DNA of 64,000 bases, from NCBI GenBank assembly GCA_937943605.1, contig CALEAW010000064.1:62001-126000 (forward strand). The letters run 5' to 3'. This stretch comes from an uncultured Sutterella sp. (GTDB lineage: Bacteria > Pseudomonadota > Gammaproteobacteria > Burkholderiales > Burkholderiaceae_F). The notes below the pieces were generated by a model. That model made no database searches and had not been told where the DNA came from. It saw only the letters and a list, made by a program, of their open reading frames with translations. Shown piece by piece: positions 34,089 to 42,659 of the stretch (position 1 is the first letter of the stretch; each line of letters begins with the position of its first letter). The translations under genes and the position numbers were made by a program.

Positions 34089-34988
34089 TCAACATGTTGA
34101 ACTACTAAACTCTGTCAGAATTTCATCTGCAGTTTCAACCAATTTGGCGCCTTGCTTAATTAAAAGATGACATCCTTTATGTAGCGGCGAGTGTATCGAT
34201 CCAGGAAGAGCCATGACATCTCTTCCGAGATTTGCCGCTAATTGTGCCATTTTTATAACTGAAGAGGTTCGGTTTGCGCATATCACAAACAATGCCTTCG
34301 TTGAAGCAACCCTTAACACATTGGCTTTTTCTCGTTCTTCGCTTGTTGTTCGCTCCCCGGGTGGACAAGCACTGAGTATCACCCCTTTGTTATCTAGAAT
34401 CTTATCTACTAACGGTTTAGCGAAAGAAGGCCAAACTCTATCTAACCCACAAGGCATCCAAGCCAAAATCGACGCCTCAGACCGTCGAAGTACCGATTTA
34501 ACAAAAGTCACCTCAATCTCCGAATTTAAACCAGTAGAAAGTAAAACACGAGATTGAGATCCTAAAACATCACCAAAAATATCCGCGTTGTACAGCGAGT
34601 CAGCATCAGGATGAGAACAACCACTAACCGTTAAAATGGGCTTTTTTAGCTGTTCAATCTCTCCTCGGTACCACAATACTAATGGCGCAATTCCAGCCTC
34701 AATCATGAGTTGAGGATAAAGAGAGTGTGTCAATGTTAGAAATCCAACATGCTCATTCCCAATAAGCCATTCCCTCCACCGTTCAACTTCACTGGAAGTT
34801 TTAATCATCTGGAGTTCCCGAGCAGCTTCTAACCCCACTACATCCACTAAATTAGCAAAGCTCAACTCAAAAAAATCACCGACATCACCAACCCTTCTAA
34901 TCGCAGCAAGAAGAACAGGCACATCAAGCGTCTTTACAAGCGAGAGCTTAAGCCAACACTCCTCTTCACGACTAATCGTTAAAGACAT
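34089..34988 (-). CDS. dprA: DprA/Smf-like protein with degraded core motifs
   Basis: DprA loads RecA onto incoming single-stranded DNA during transformation. The C-terminal half of the Rossmann domain is recognisable: CGLDRVWP (180-187), ACPPGE (207-212) and LPGSIHSPLHKGCHLLIKQGAKLVETADEIL (261-291). However, the VGSRxPT strand reads VSGCSHP (121-127), GLARGID reads GLNSEIE (153-159), and the FPRRNRIIAGLS block reads ANVLRVASTKAL (222-233). Thus residues tied to DNA and phosphate contacts are gone in an otherwise open frame. ATG 34988 with AAGGA upstream gives 299 aa, shorter than typical. It is either a non-functional relic still intact as a frame or a protein with a changed role. Confidence 0.82.
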   Translation of the reverse strand: MSLTISREEECWLKLSLVKTLDVPVLLAAIRRVGDVGDFFELSFANLVDVVGLEAARELQMIKTSSEVERWREWLIGNEHVGFLTLTHSLYPQLMIEAGIAPLVLWYRGEIEQLKKPILTVSGCSHPDADSLYNADIFGDVLGSQSRVLLSTGLNSEIEVTFVKSVLRRSEASILAWMPCGLDRVWPSFAKPLVDKILDNKGVILSACPPGERTTSEEREKANVLRVASTKALFVICANRTSSVIKMAQLAANLGRDVMALPGSIHSPLHKGCHLLIKQGAKLVETADEILTEFSSSTC

Positions 34989-35116
34989 CTCACTTTTCCT
35001 TAAAATTTGTCGAGCCACAGCGCTGGACAATTCTTATTAAAATGAAAGAATTTAGTTCAACAAGGTGCATCACTTAGCGCCATTTTTTCGAACAATTGAA
35101 TATCAAGGAGCATCTC

Positions 35117-35629
35117 GTGGCTCTTTTGCCTATTATCCAATACCCTCACCCTATCCTTGCAAGCAAAGCGCTTCCCGTGACAGAGTTCAATGATGAATTA
35201 CGTCAATTAGCAGCAGACATGGCTGAGACCATGTATCAAGCACCAGGGGTCGGCTTAGCTGCAAACCAGGTAGGTGTTCTAAAACGTATCGTCGTCATTG
35301 ATATTAGTGATGAAAAAAACGACCTTCACGTTCTTGTCAACCCTCGCATTCTTACTCATACAGACACAAGTAAAGAATTTGAAGAAGGTTGTCTTTCGCT
35401 GAAAGGCCTTTATGAAAAAATCTCTCGCCCTGACGGTGTGACTGTTGAAGCCCAAAATTTAGACGGAACAACAATCCAAATTTCAGCAACAGGTCTTCTC
35501 GCAGTCTGCCTTCAACACGAACTTGATCATCTTGATGGGCATGTATTTATCGATCACTTAAGCCGATTGAAAAAGGATCGAGCTTGTGTAAAATTGCGCA
35601 AACTGCGCCGAAACGAGCAAAAAAACTAA
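35117..35629 (+). CDS. def: Peptide deformylase
   Basis: Removes the formyl group from nascent protein N-termini. All three metal-site motifs are present: GVGLAANQVG, EGCLSL and the HExxH helix QHELDHLDGHVF. I chose GTG 35117, which has AAGGAG six bases upstream, giving MALLPIIQYPHPIL and 170 aa. The TTG at 35096 lies before that ribosome site. The gene overlaps the 3' end of the convergent hydrolase by 4 bases. In related genomes def usually runs straight into fmt; here the hydrolase separates them. Confidence 0.96.
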   Translation: MALLPIIQYPHPILASKALPVTEFNDELRQLAADMAETMYQAPGVGLAANQVGVLKRIVVIDISDEKNDLHVLVNPRILTHTDTSKEFEEGCLSLKGLYEKISRPDGVTVEAQNLDGTTIQISATGLLAVCLQHELDHLDGHVFIDHLSRLKKDRACVKLRKLRRNEQKN

Positions 35630-36522
35630 GCCGGATAACGGTGACAATGATTGGTTATCAACGTCGCAATTTGACCTATTAACGCTTGTGGCAATTGATG
35701 TCCCATTCCTTCAATTGCCACAAATTGAGCATTAGGAATTAAATTAGCCGTTTCTTGTCCAGCCTCCATTGGTAACAATGGATCCTCCGTACCATGAATC
35801 ACTAGAGTAGGAGTCTGTATTCTTGTTAACTGCCAACTCCTATCGCCACTCGCTAACAATGCTAACAATTGGCGATATGTTGCCTCAACGTCGTACCCCA
35901 TTCCTAATGCTTGCCTCAGCATTTCTTCTAACTCCTCACCCTGAGGTCTATACTTTTTCCCGGACAATACAACAAACATCCTAGTGAAATAGTCTCTTAG
36001 ACTTTGCTTGTCACTCATAGACTTTGGTTTTCTTATCAAAGCCCATATGGCAGAAAAATGGCCTAGCCCTGTACGAGGATTACCTGATGCTGAAGCAATC
36101 GAGATGAGCGAAGCTACTCGATTAGGACATTGCACCGACAAAACCTGAGCTATCATCCCTCCCATAGAAATTCCCACAACGTGTGCACGACGAATTGAGA
36201 GATGATTCAAAAGATGTTCCACATCCAATGCCATGTCCTCTAAGGCATAAGTGCTTACTACTTTTTTTCGACAAATCGCCTTCATAATCGCTAAAGGTAT
36301 TTCTCTAGACGGAACAACAAACTCACAACGAGAACTCTCTCCACAGTCTCGATTATCTAAAGCGATGACCTGAAACCCTTCTTCCACAAGATGCTGAATC
36401 ATAGATATTGGCCATGCTACATGACTCATCCCTAATCCCATGATCAGCACAATAGCTGGCGCATCACTCATCCCATAACGCCAATACGCAAGTTTAAATC
36501 CATTGTAGTTAAGCGATTCCAT
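35626..36522 (-). CDS. Alpha/beta hydrolase
   Basis: This 298-residue single-domain hydrolase has oxyanion segment LIMGLGMSHVAW, nucleophile elbow GISMGG, the acid in HGTEDPLLP and the histidine in EGMGHQLP. The DNRDCGES block after strand 4 is typical of the RdmC / 3-oxoadipate-lactonase-like branch. It has no signal peptide, so it is cytoplasmic. Substrate is unknown. It is encoded in reverse between def and fmt, overlapping the def stop by 4 bases, which suggests a later insertion into a conserved gene pair. Confidence 0.85.
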   Translation of the reverse strand: MESLNYNGFKLAYWRYGMSDAPAIVLIMGLGMSHVAWPISMIQHLVEEGFQVIALDNRDCGESSRCEFVVPSREIPLAIMKAICRKKVVSTYALEDMALDVEHLLNHLSIRRAHVVGISMGGMIAQVLSVQCPNRVASLISIASASGNPRTGLGHFSAIWALIRKPKSMSDKQSLRDYFTRMFVVLSGKKYRPQGEELEEMLRQALGMGYDVEATYRQLLALLASGDRSWQLTRIQTPTLVIHGTEDPLLPMEAGQETANLIPNAQFVAIEGMGHQLPQALIGQIATLITNHCHRYPA

Positions 36523-36638
36523 GAGTTTCTCTCCGTGACTAACCCTTGGGCATCAAAGTACCGTACACTAGTGCCATCATATTCTCAATTTGCCCATTTT
36601 TAAGACGCTAGATTCTTTAAACATAGCGGAATTTCAAG

Positions 36639-37595
36639 ATGAAAATTATTTTTGCTGGTACTCCTGACTTTGCCGCCGTCGCCTTACAACACTTAATTGA
36701 CGCAGGACATGAAATTGTTTTAGTCCTATCGCAACCAGATAGACCCAGTGGTCGCGGCATGAAACTTACTCCTTCCCCAGTAAAAAGTTTAGCTTTAGAA
36801 CATAACATTCCTGTTCTTACACCTCTCACGCTGAGCGCAAAAAAAGCGCCTGAAGAAGCTCCATTGATTTACAAACACCTGAAAGATCTCAACGCAGATC
36901 TTCTTGTTGTCGCTGCTTACGGTTTGATTCTGCCTCAAGCAGTCCTTGATTGCGCCAAGGGTATCGGTAAACATAAAGATATTCGTGCCATCAATATTCA
37001 TGGTAGCTTGCTTCCTCGTTGGCGCGGAGCTGCTCCTGTCGCCAGAGCAATTGAAGCTGGGGATGTCGAAACTGGTGTTGTACTCATGAAAATGGAAAAA
37101 GGACTCGACACTGGGCCGATGATCAAAACAATCCGCACCCCCATCACATCTAATGACACTTCTGACGTACTCATGACGCGCCTTGCAGAGTTAGGAGCGA
37201 AATTATTGGTTGATGCTTTAGAAACGCCAGAAGAATTAACTTGGGTACCCCAGCCAGATATCGGCATTACTTATGCGGAGAAGTTACTCAAGTCTGAAGC
37301 CCCGATTGACTGGACTCAACCCGCTAGCAGCATTCTGAATAAAATTCAAGCGTTCAATCCCTTCCCTGGCACCACATTTATCAAGGATAAGATTGTGATT
37401 AAAATTTGGGCTGCAGAGACGGTCAATCAAAGTGGTAAACCAGGAGAAATTCTCTCTATTAAAGATGGTCTGACAATCGCCTGTGGTCAAGGAGCTATCA
37501 AAGCCACTATCCTTCAAAAGCCTGGCAAACCTCGCATGCCAGCTCAATCATTCCTGCAAAGTCTCAACTTTACGGTTGGGGAGATGATTCAGTGA
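36639..37595 (+). CDS. fmt: Methionyl-tRNA formyltransferase
   Basis: Formylates Met-tRNAi using 10-formyl-THF, the substrate-side partner of def. Motifs: MKIIFAGTPDFAAVAL, VLSQPDRPSGRG, AAYGLILP, the catalytic NIHGSLLPRWRGAAPVARAIEAGD and GITYAEKL. The length of 318 aa is normal. It overlaps rsmB by 4 bases (GTGA), so translation is coupled; this starts the fmt-rsmB-DUF4390-ntrY-ntrX run. Confidence 0.97.
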   Translation: MKIIFAGTPDFAAVALQHLIDAGHEIVLVLSQPDRPSGRGMKLTPSPVKSLALEHNIPVLTPLTLSAKKAPEEAPLIYKHLKDLNADLLVVAAYGLILPQAVLDCAKGIGKHKDIRAINIHGSLLPRWRGAAPVARAIEAGDVETGVVLMKMEKGLDTGPMIKTIRTPITSNDTSDVLMTRLAELGAKLLVDALETPEELTWVPQPDIGITYAEKLLKSEAPIDWTQPASSILNKIQAFNPFPGTTFIKDKIVIKIWAAETVNQSGKPGEILSIKDGLTIACGQGAIKATILQKPGKPRMPAQSFLQSLNFTVGEMIQ

Positions 37596-38920
37596 CATCA
37601 TTACGTAAGCAAGCGCCTTTTTCTCAAATTGTTTTAGCTGTTGCGATAGCTCGCACAAGACTGCATAACGGCGCATCACTTAATACAGTCCTGCAGCCAA
37701 GCCTTCAACGACTTCCGCAAGACAGCCGTCCTGTGGCTCAAGCTCTTATTTATGAAAGTGTTCGACATCATGCTCAAAACAGGGCATTAATAACATTGCT
37801 ATGTGCGCGCATCCCTAGTCAAGATGTGATTTCCTTGCTAGAAACGAGCTTAACGGCACTCAACACAAGTAAGATCTCTGCCTTCACAATTGTCAGTGAA
37901 ACAGTCAATGCCGCTAAATCACACCACACAACTCGTAAAGCATCGGGACTAATTAATGCAGTCTTACGTCGTTACCTACGAGAAAAAAATGATTTACTAG
38001 CCAGTCTCTCCACTAATGAAGAAGTTCAATACAACCTTCCTCATTGGTGGATTGAATATATTCGTCATTGTTATCCAACACACGCAGATTCAGTTTTAGC
38101 GCTAGGAACCCAACATCCCCCGCTAACACTTCGTATAAATGTGAAAAAGACTGATCTCACGACGTACACATCCCACTTAAAAGAACAAAATCTTTCGTAT
38201 AGACAAGTTGGTTTAGAAGCTATTGAACTATTAGAGCCTATACCTGTTGAACAAATTCCTGGTTTTAACGATGGTCTTTGCTCTGTACAGGATGCAGGTA
38301 CGCAGCTAGCTGCTCATCTTTTACCTATTAAACAGGGAGATCGAGTTCTCGATGCTTGCGCCGCTCCCGGTGGAAAGACTGCTCACCTTTTGGAAAAATA
38401 TCAATGCGAGTTAACCGCACTAGAAATTGACCCTACGCGAACCGCTAAAATCCAAGAAAACCTTCACCGTCTACAGTTAAAAGCCAAAGTTATTACAGCC
38501 AATGCCAATAAGTTATCTACATGGTGGGATGGCCAATTATTTGACGCCATTTTATTAGATGCTCCCTGTACGGCTAGCGGAGTTGTTCGTCGACAACCCG
38601 ATACTCCTTGGCTGAGACGTCGTCAAGATATTAAAAATTTAGCCTCTGAACAGGCTAAATTACTCACCAATCTTTGGCCATTATTGAAACCCAATGGAAA
38701 ATTACTTTACGCGACTTGTTCTATTTTTCCAGAAGAAGGCGAGCTTCAAGTTCAACAATTTTTATCGAGAACCAAGAATGCCGTTTTGGTACCCTTGTTT
38801 CCTGGAAACACAGGTATATTAACTTTACTACCCGAAGAAAAACCAACATATGAGAAACACGATCTGCTTCCTTCGGTTCATGATGGCTTTTTCTATGCTC
38901 TCTTAGAAAAGCGCGCTTGA
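37592..38920 (+). CDS. rsmB: 16S rRNA (cytosine(967)-C5)-methyltransferase
   Basis: The N-terminal NusB-like RNA-binding domain (about 1-140) is followed by a SAM methyltransferase core. It has VQDAGTQLAAHLL, motif I VLDACAAPGGKTAHLLE, LDAPCTASGVVRR (first catalytic cysteine) and LLYATCSIFPEEGE (second catalytic cysteine). It methylates C967 in the P-site region of 16S rRNA. The start is GTG 37592 overlapping the fmt stop, and the protein is 442 aa, normal for the family. Confidence 0.96.
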   Translation: MTSLRKQAPFSQIVLAVAIARTRLHNGASLNTVLQPSLQRLPQDSRPVAQALIYESVRHHAQNRALITLLCARIPSQDVISLLETSLTALNTSKISAFTIVSETVNAAKSHHTTRKASGLINAVLRRYLREKNDLLASLSTNEEVQYNLPHWWIEYIRHCYPTHADSVLALGTQHPPLTLRINVKKTDLTTYTSHLKEQNLSYRQVGLEAIELLEPIPVEQIPGFNDGLCSVQDAGTQLAAHLLPIKQGDRVLDACAAPGGKTAHLLEKYQCELTALEIDPTRTAKIQENLHRLQLKAKVITANANKLSTWWDGQLFDAILLDAPCTASGVVRRQPDTPWLRRRQDIKNLASEQAKLLTNLWPLLKPNGKLLYATCSIFPEEGELQVQQFLSRTKNAVLVPLFPGNTGILTLLPEEKPTYEKHDLLPSVHDGFFYALLEKRA

Positions 38921-38930
38921 GTTTTCAACC

Positions 38931-39536
38931 ATGCACAAAGTACATCGACGTCAATATCTTCAAAGAGGGTTTTGCGCCCTATTAATGGCATCTAGTTTTA
39001 CTACGCCTGTTTGTTTTGCAGCAGACGCAACTTTTATGCATGCATCGATGTCTCTGGATGAACCTGGTGAAAGAACAGGTCTCTTTATTAGCTCCTCTTT
39101 TGAATTCGACTTACCTCAAGCCTTGTCGGAAGCACTTCACCGAGGCATCGCACTGTACTTTGTGCATGAATTCCGTCTATACAAAGATCGCTGGTACTGG
39201 TTTGATAAAGCAGTTGTTAGTAGTAAATTCATTATTCGACTTGCATTCGACCCTTTAACTCGTCGGTATCGACTCTCTTATAATGGCTTATCCATTAGCT
39301 TTGACACACTTAACCAAGCTCTTCCTTATATTAAAAATATCAGACGATGGAGAGTTGCACCTGCAACCATCATTAAAAATACGGACGATTTTACCGCTGA
39401 GTTACGTTTTTTCTTAGATACAACTCAATTGCCTAAACCCATGCAAGTTGTTAATACTGGAAGTAGTGACTGGACCGTTTCGAGTAACTGGGTCACCATT
39501 CCTATTCCTGCAGATGTAGTGTCATTATCGGAATAG
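38931..39536 (+). CDS. DUF4390 exported protein
   Basis: A 201-residue protein with an N-terminal signal (LQRGFCALLMASSFTTPVCFA, cleavage near residue 31). The mature part fits DUF4390: SSSFEFDLPQALSEALHRGIALYFVHEF, a W-rich middle (RWYWFDK), then SYNGLSISFDTLNQALPYIKNIRRWRV. It probably acts in the periplasm. Its molecular function is unknown. It is regularly encoded between rsmB and the NtrY-type kinase, as here (10 bp and 12 bp gaps), so a role linked to that sensor is plausible but untested. Confidence 0.88.
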   Translation: MHKVHRRQYLQRGFCALLMASSFTTPVCFAADATFMHASMSLDEPGERTGLFISSSFEFDLPQALSEALHRGIALYFVHEFRLYKDRWYWFDKAVVSSKFIIRLAFDPLTRRYRLSYNGLSISFDTLNQALPYIKNIRRWRVAPATIIKNTDDFTAELRFFLDTTQLPKPMQVVNTGSSDWTVSSNWVTIPIPADVVSLSE

Positions 39537-39548
39537 TGGAAAAAAGAT

Positions 39549-41825
39549 ATGCCTAGATGGTTACGCTACAGCCTCTTACTTGGTGGATCTTTCGCAACCA
39601 TTGCTCTTTTTGGGCTAGCAATTAGCCTTTTCAACGCCCATTTATTTGAGCGATATTTTCCACTCTTATTAGTGCTAAATACAGTCATTGCGGCAATCTT
39701 ATTCTTTGTCGTTGTGACCATGTGTGTTCGCTTGAGACATCGTTGGAAGCTCAAGCAATTTGGCTCACACATGACCGCAAAACTCGCCATTACAACCGCG
39801 CTTATCAGCGTCACCCCTACATTGGCAGTCTATTCTATCTCTACGGCTTTTATCAGTCGATCAATGAATGACTCCTTTTCTTTACAAGTAGAAGAAGCCT
39901 TGAACGCGGGGGTTCATATCACCCAAAATATTTTGGCCAGAAATGAACAAAATACACAAGCCGTAGCCAAACAATTTGCCGAATCTCTAGCAAGTACACC
40001 TCCATCTTTGATGATGCATGACTTGCTTAAACTTTTAGAAAATCATTCTGGCACTGAAGCACTCGTGCTGACAAACGCCGGCAGAGCTGTAGCCGCAGCG
40101 GGTTCTCGCATCAATGTGCTTATGCCCGACTTACCATCTCCATTACAGCTGAAAACAGCGAAGACAGCAGGTATTTACAGCATTGTTGATGGAGATACTC
40201 TTTTCGAAGCGCCTGACAACAATCAAAACGATAACGATCTTCGAGTAAGAGTTATCGTACCTATCCCCACATTACACAATACAAATTTCGCAGCTATCAA
40301 TTCTTCATCACTGCTCTCTAACTCGGAGTTCTCAGACCAGCTTTTTCTTCAAATAACTCAACCAATCGAAAAAAATATAGCACTTGATGCCTCAAAACTC
40401 GTCGCTGGTTATCGTGATTACCAACAATCATCCTACAGTCGCCAATCAATGGCTACCTTATATGGCTTAACCTTGAGCTTAATCGTGTTGCTCGCTGTGT
40501 TTGCAAGTATTGGCGCCGCCCTATCGTTCGCCCGCAAAACAGTCTCCCCAGTGATGCAATTAGAAAAAGGAACTAAACGGGTTGCAACAGGCGACTTTAT
40601 GCCGATTAGAGAGTTCCCGGGCGGGGATGAAATTAACATTTTGACACGGTCGTTTAACTCAATGATCAAAGAAGTGTCGGAAGCTCGTCACGGTTTGGAA
40701 TTACAGAGATTGCAAGCGGAGCAATCCCAGGCTTTTCTTGAACGCGTTCTAGGGAACATCTCTTCTGGCGTTATAGTCGTTGATCGTTGGTATACCGTTG
40801 TAACTACCAACAATGCCGCGCGACACATTTTGGGAGAAGATAATATTTCTGTTGGCGTTTCTTTGAAAGAAACATTACCTCAATTGGTTGACGCTTTAGA
40901 CAAACACCTCCTTAGTGAGTCTGAGGGCTTGTCTGCCCAGCCAATTAATTTTGAGCTAGTACAAGAGCACCAAACAACACCTATTTACATTAAAAGCTCC
41001 CCAATGCTTCTCGGTACACAAACAGGGGCTGTTTTAGTTTTCGATGACCTTACTCCGTTGATCAAGGCGCAACGCGCTACCGCTTGGGGTGAAGTTGCTC
41101 GACGCCTAGCTCATGAAATCAAAAATCCTTTAACACCAATTCGCCTAGCCGCAGAACGACTAGAATGGAAACTTAAAAGCAAGCTCACTGAAGAAAAAGA
41201 TTTAAGTTTGCTTCATAGAACGACCGACACAATCATCACTCAGGTCGATACACTCAAACAAATGGTGAATGACTTTAGAGAATATGCAAGACTCCCTTCG
41301 GCCTCTCTTCAAACTCTCGCATTAAATGATTTCATTGAAAACACATTAGTTTTATATCATGATGCTGGTCATAATATCGAATTTATACCAGAACTCAATA
41401 TTCCAACCATTCAAGCCGACCCAACACAAATACGTCAAGTCCTGCATAATTTGATCTCTAACTCTCTCGAAGCTAGCAATAATGAGCAGGAAGCACAGAT
41501 AGTCATCAAAACAGAAGCTTTAAAATCCAAGTATCATGCAGATGCAGTCAGCGCTGTTAAACTTTCTATTGTTGATAATGGTCCTGGCTTCTCCGATAAA
41601 ATTTTGAACTCAGCTTTTGAACCTTATGTCACTACCAAGGCAACAGGAACTGGGCTTGGATTACCAATGGTAAAGAAAATTCTTGATGACCACGGCGCCA
41701 CTATTTCTTTAAAGAATTTGTGCTCAGAATCATCGGATCAAATTCTTGGAGCTGAGGTTGAAATTATTTTCAAAGCTTCTCAACTCAACCCTCATCCACT
41801 TAAAGTAGAGCAGAAAAATGTTTAA
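39549..41825 (+). CDS. ntrY: NtrY-like membrane sensor histidine kinase
   Basis: A membrane kinase with three or four N-terminal helices (about 7-120), a periplasmic sensing part, and a helix near 300-325. HAMP follows (ARKTVSPVMQLEKGTKRVATGDF), then a PAS-like region (LGNISSGVIVVDRWYTVVTTNNAA). The HisKA phosphorylation site is in RRLAHEIKNPLTPIRLAAERL. The ATPase N-box is LISNSLEAS, with VDNGPGFS and GTGLGLPMVKKI. At 758 aa it matches NtrY, which in alpha- and beta-proteobacteria responds to nitrogen or redox state. It overlaps its regulator by 8 bases and sits upstream of trkAH. Confidence 0.94.
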   Translation: MPRWLRYSLLLGGSFATIALFGLAISLFNAHLFERYFPLLLVLNTVIAAILFFVVVTMCVRLRHRWKLKQFGSHMTAKLAITTALISVTPTLAVYSISTAFISRSMNDSFSLQVEEALNAGVHITQNILARNEQNTQAVAKQFAESLASTPPSLMMHDLLKLLENHSGTEALVLTNAGRAVAAAGSRINVLMPDLPSPLQLKTAKTAGIYSIVDGDTLFEAPDNNQNDNDLRVRVIVPIPTLHNTNFAAINSSSLLSNSEFSDQLFLQITQPIEKNIALDASKLVAGYRDYQQSSYSRQSMATLYGLTLSLIVLLAVFASIGAALSFARKTVSPVMQLEKGTKRVATGDFMPIREFPGGDEINILTRSFNSMIKEVSEARHGLELQRLQAEQSQAFLERVLGNISSGVIVVDRWYTVVTTNNAARHILGEDNISVGVSLKETLPQLVDALDKHLLSESEGLSAQPINFELVQEHQTTPIYIKSSPMLLGTQTGAVLVFDDLTPLIKAQRATAWGEVARRLAHEIKNPLTPIRLAAERLEWKLKSKLTEEKDLSLLHRTTDTIITQVDTLKQMVNDFREYARLPSASLQTLALNDFIENTLVLYHDAGHNIEFIPELNIPTIQADPTQIRQVLHNLISNSLEASNNEQEAQIVIKTEALKSKYHADAVSAVKLSIVDNGPGFSDKILNSAFEPYVTTKATGTGLGLPMVKKILDDHGATISLKNLCSESSDQILGAEVEIIFKASQLNPHPLKVEQKNV

Positions 41826-42645
41826 AGTCCTGATCGTTGACGACGAACTCGGTATTCGCACTCTTCTTTCTGAAATTTTGGAAGATGAGGGCTATCAAGT
41901 TTATGTAGCAGAGGATGCATTCCATGCTAAAAAAAAGGTCCAAGAATTGGACTTTGACCTCATCCTGCTAGATATTTGGATGCCGGATATGGACGGTATT
42001 TCTCTACTCAAAGAGTGGAATTCATTGCGGGTTGTTAACTGTCCTGTCGTTATGATGTCTGGGCATGCTACGATCGAAACAGCAATGGAAGCAACGAATA
42101 GTTATGGTGCCATAGACTTTCTTGAAAAGCCTATTACCATGCAACGTTTACTTGAAACTTGCCGCAACTCCATTTCTCAATGGGAACAAAGAACTAAGCA
42201 ACATACCATAGAGCGACAAACACATGTTGGAGGATTAGTCGAGCGTGGCTGGAGACCTAACTCGAAGCCTATAATTATTCATGCCTCGCTAATCAGCGAA
42301 GATTCTCTTTACTGTGACCATTTCATTCTCCGAGACATCCCATTCCGTCCAGGCCCCGACGCTCGTCTTCCTATTGTTGAAGTCCCAGACCTCAGTTTTA
42401 CGCTTAACTTTAACTGCTCCTTGAGAGAATTGAGAGATTCTCTCGAACGTGCTTATTTCAAACAAGTTTTGCAGTTTTATGGTGGATCTGTCACGCAACT
42501 GGCCAAACATGCCGCTCTAGAACGTACTCACCTTTATCGAAAACTACATGCCTTGGGATTGGATTTAAGCAAAGCAAAAGCCAAAGCGACAGAGATGAAA
42601 CCACTATCTAATGGTCGAGCCATTAGACGAAATTTTTTAAAATAA
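41818..42645 (+). CDS. NtrX-like response regulator lacking the AAA+ domain
   Basis: The receiver domain (1-120) has acidic pair D8/D9, phospho-acceptor D52 (LLDIWMPDMDG), T85 and K104. The C-terminus (about 210-252) is a Fis-type helix-turn-helix (SVTQLAKHAALERTHLYRKLHALGLD) typical of NtrC/NtrX regulators. Between them is a short segment of about 90 residues instead of the roughly 230-residue sigma-54 AAA+ domain; there is no Walker A and no GAFTGA loop. So it cannot activate sigma-54 promoters in the normal way and more likely acts as a direct DNA-binding repressor or activator. It is the cognate partner of the overlapping kinase. Confidence 0.9.
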   Translation: MFKVLIVDDELGIRTLLSEILEDEGYQVYVAEDAFHAKKKVQELDFDLILLDIWMPDMDGISLLKEWNSLRVVNCPVVMMSGHATIETAMEATNSYGAIDFLEKPITMQRLLETCRNSISQWEQRTKQHTIERQTHVGGLVERGWRPNSKPIIIHASLISEDSLYCDHFILRDIPFRPGPDARLPIVEVPDLSFTLNFNCSLRELRDSLERAYFKQVLQFYGGSVTQLAKHAALERTHLYRKLHALGLDLSKAKAKATEMKPLSNGRAIRRNFLK

Positions 42646-42659
42646 TTTGCTTCTAGATC

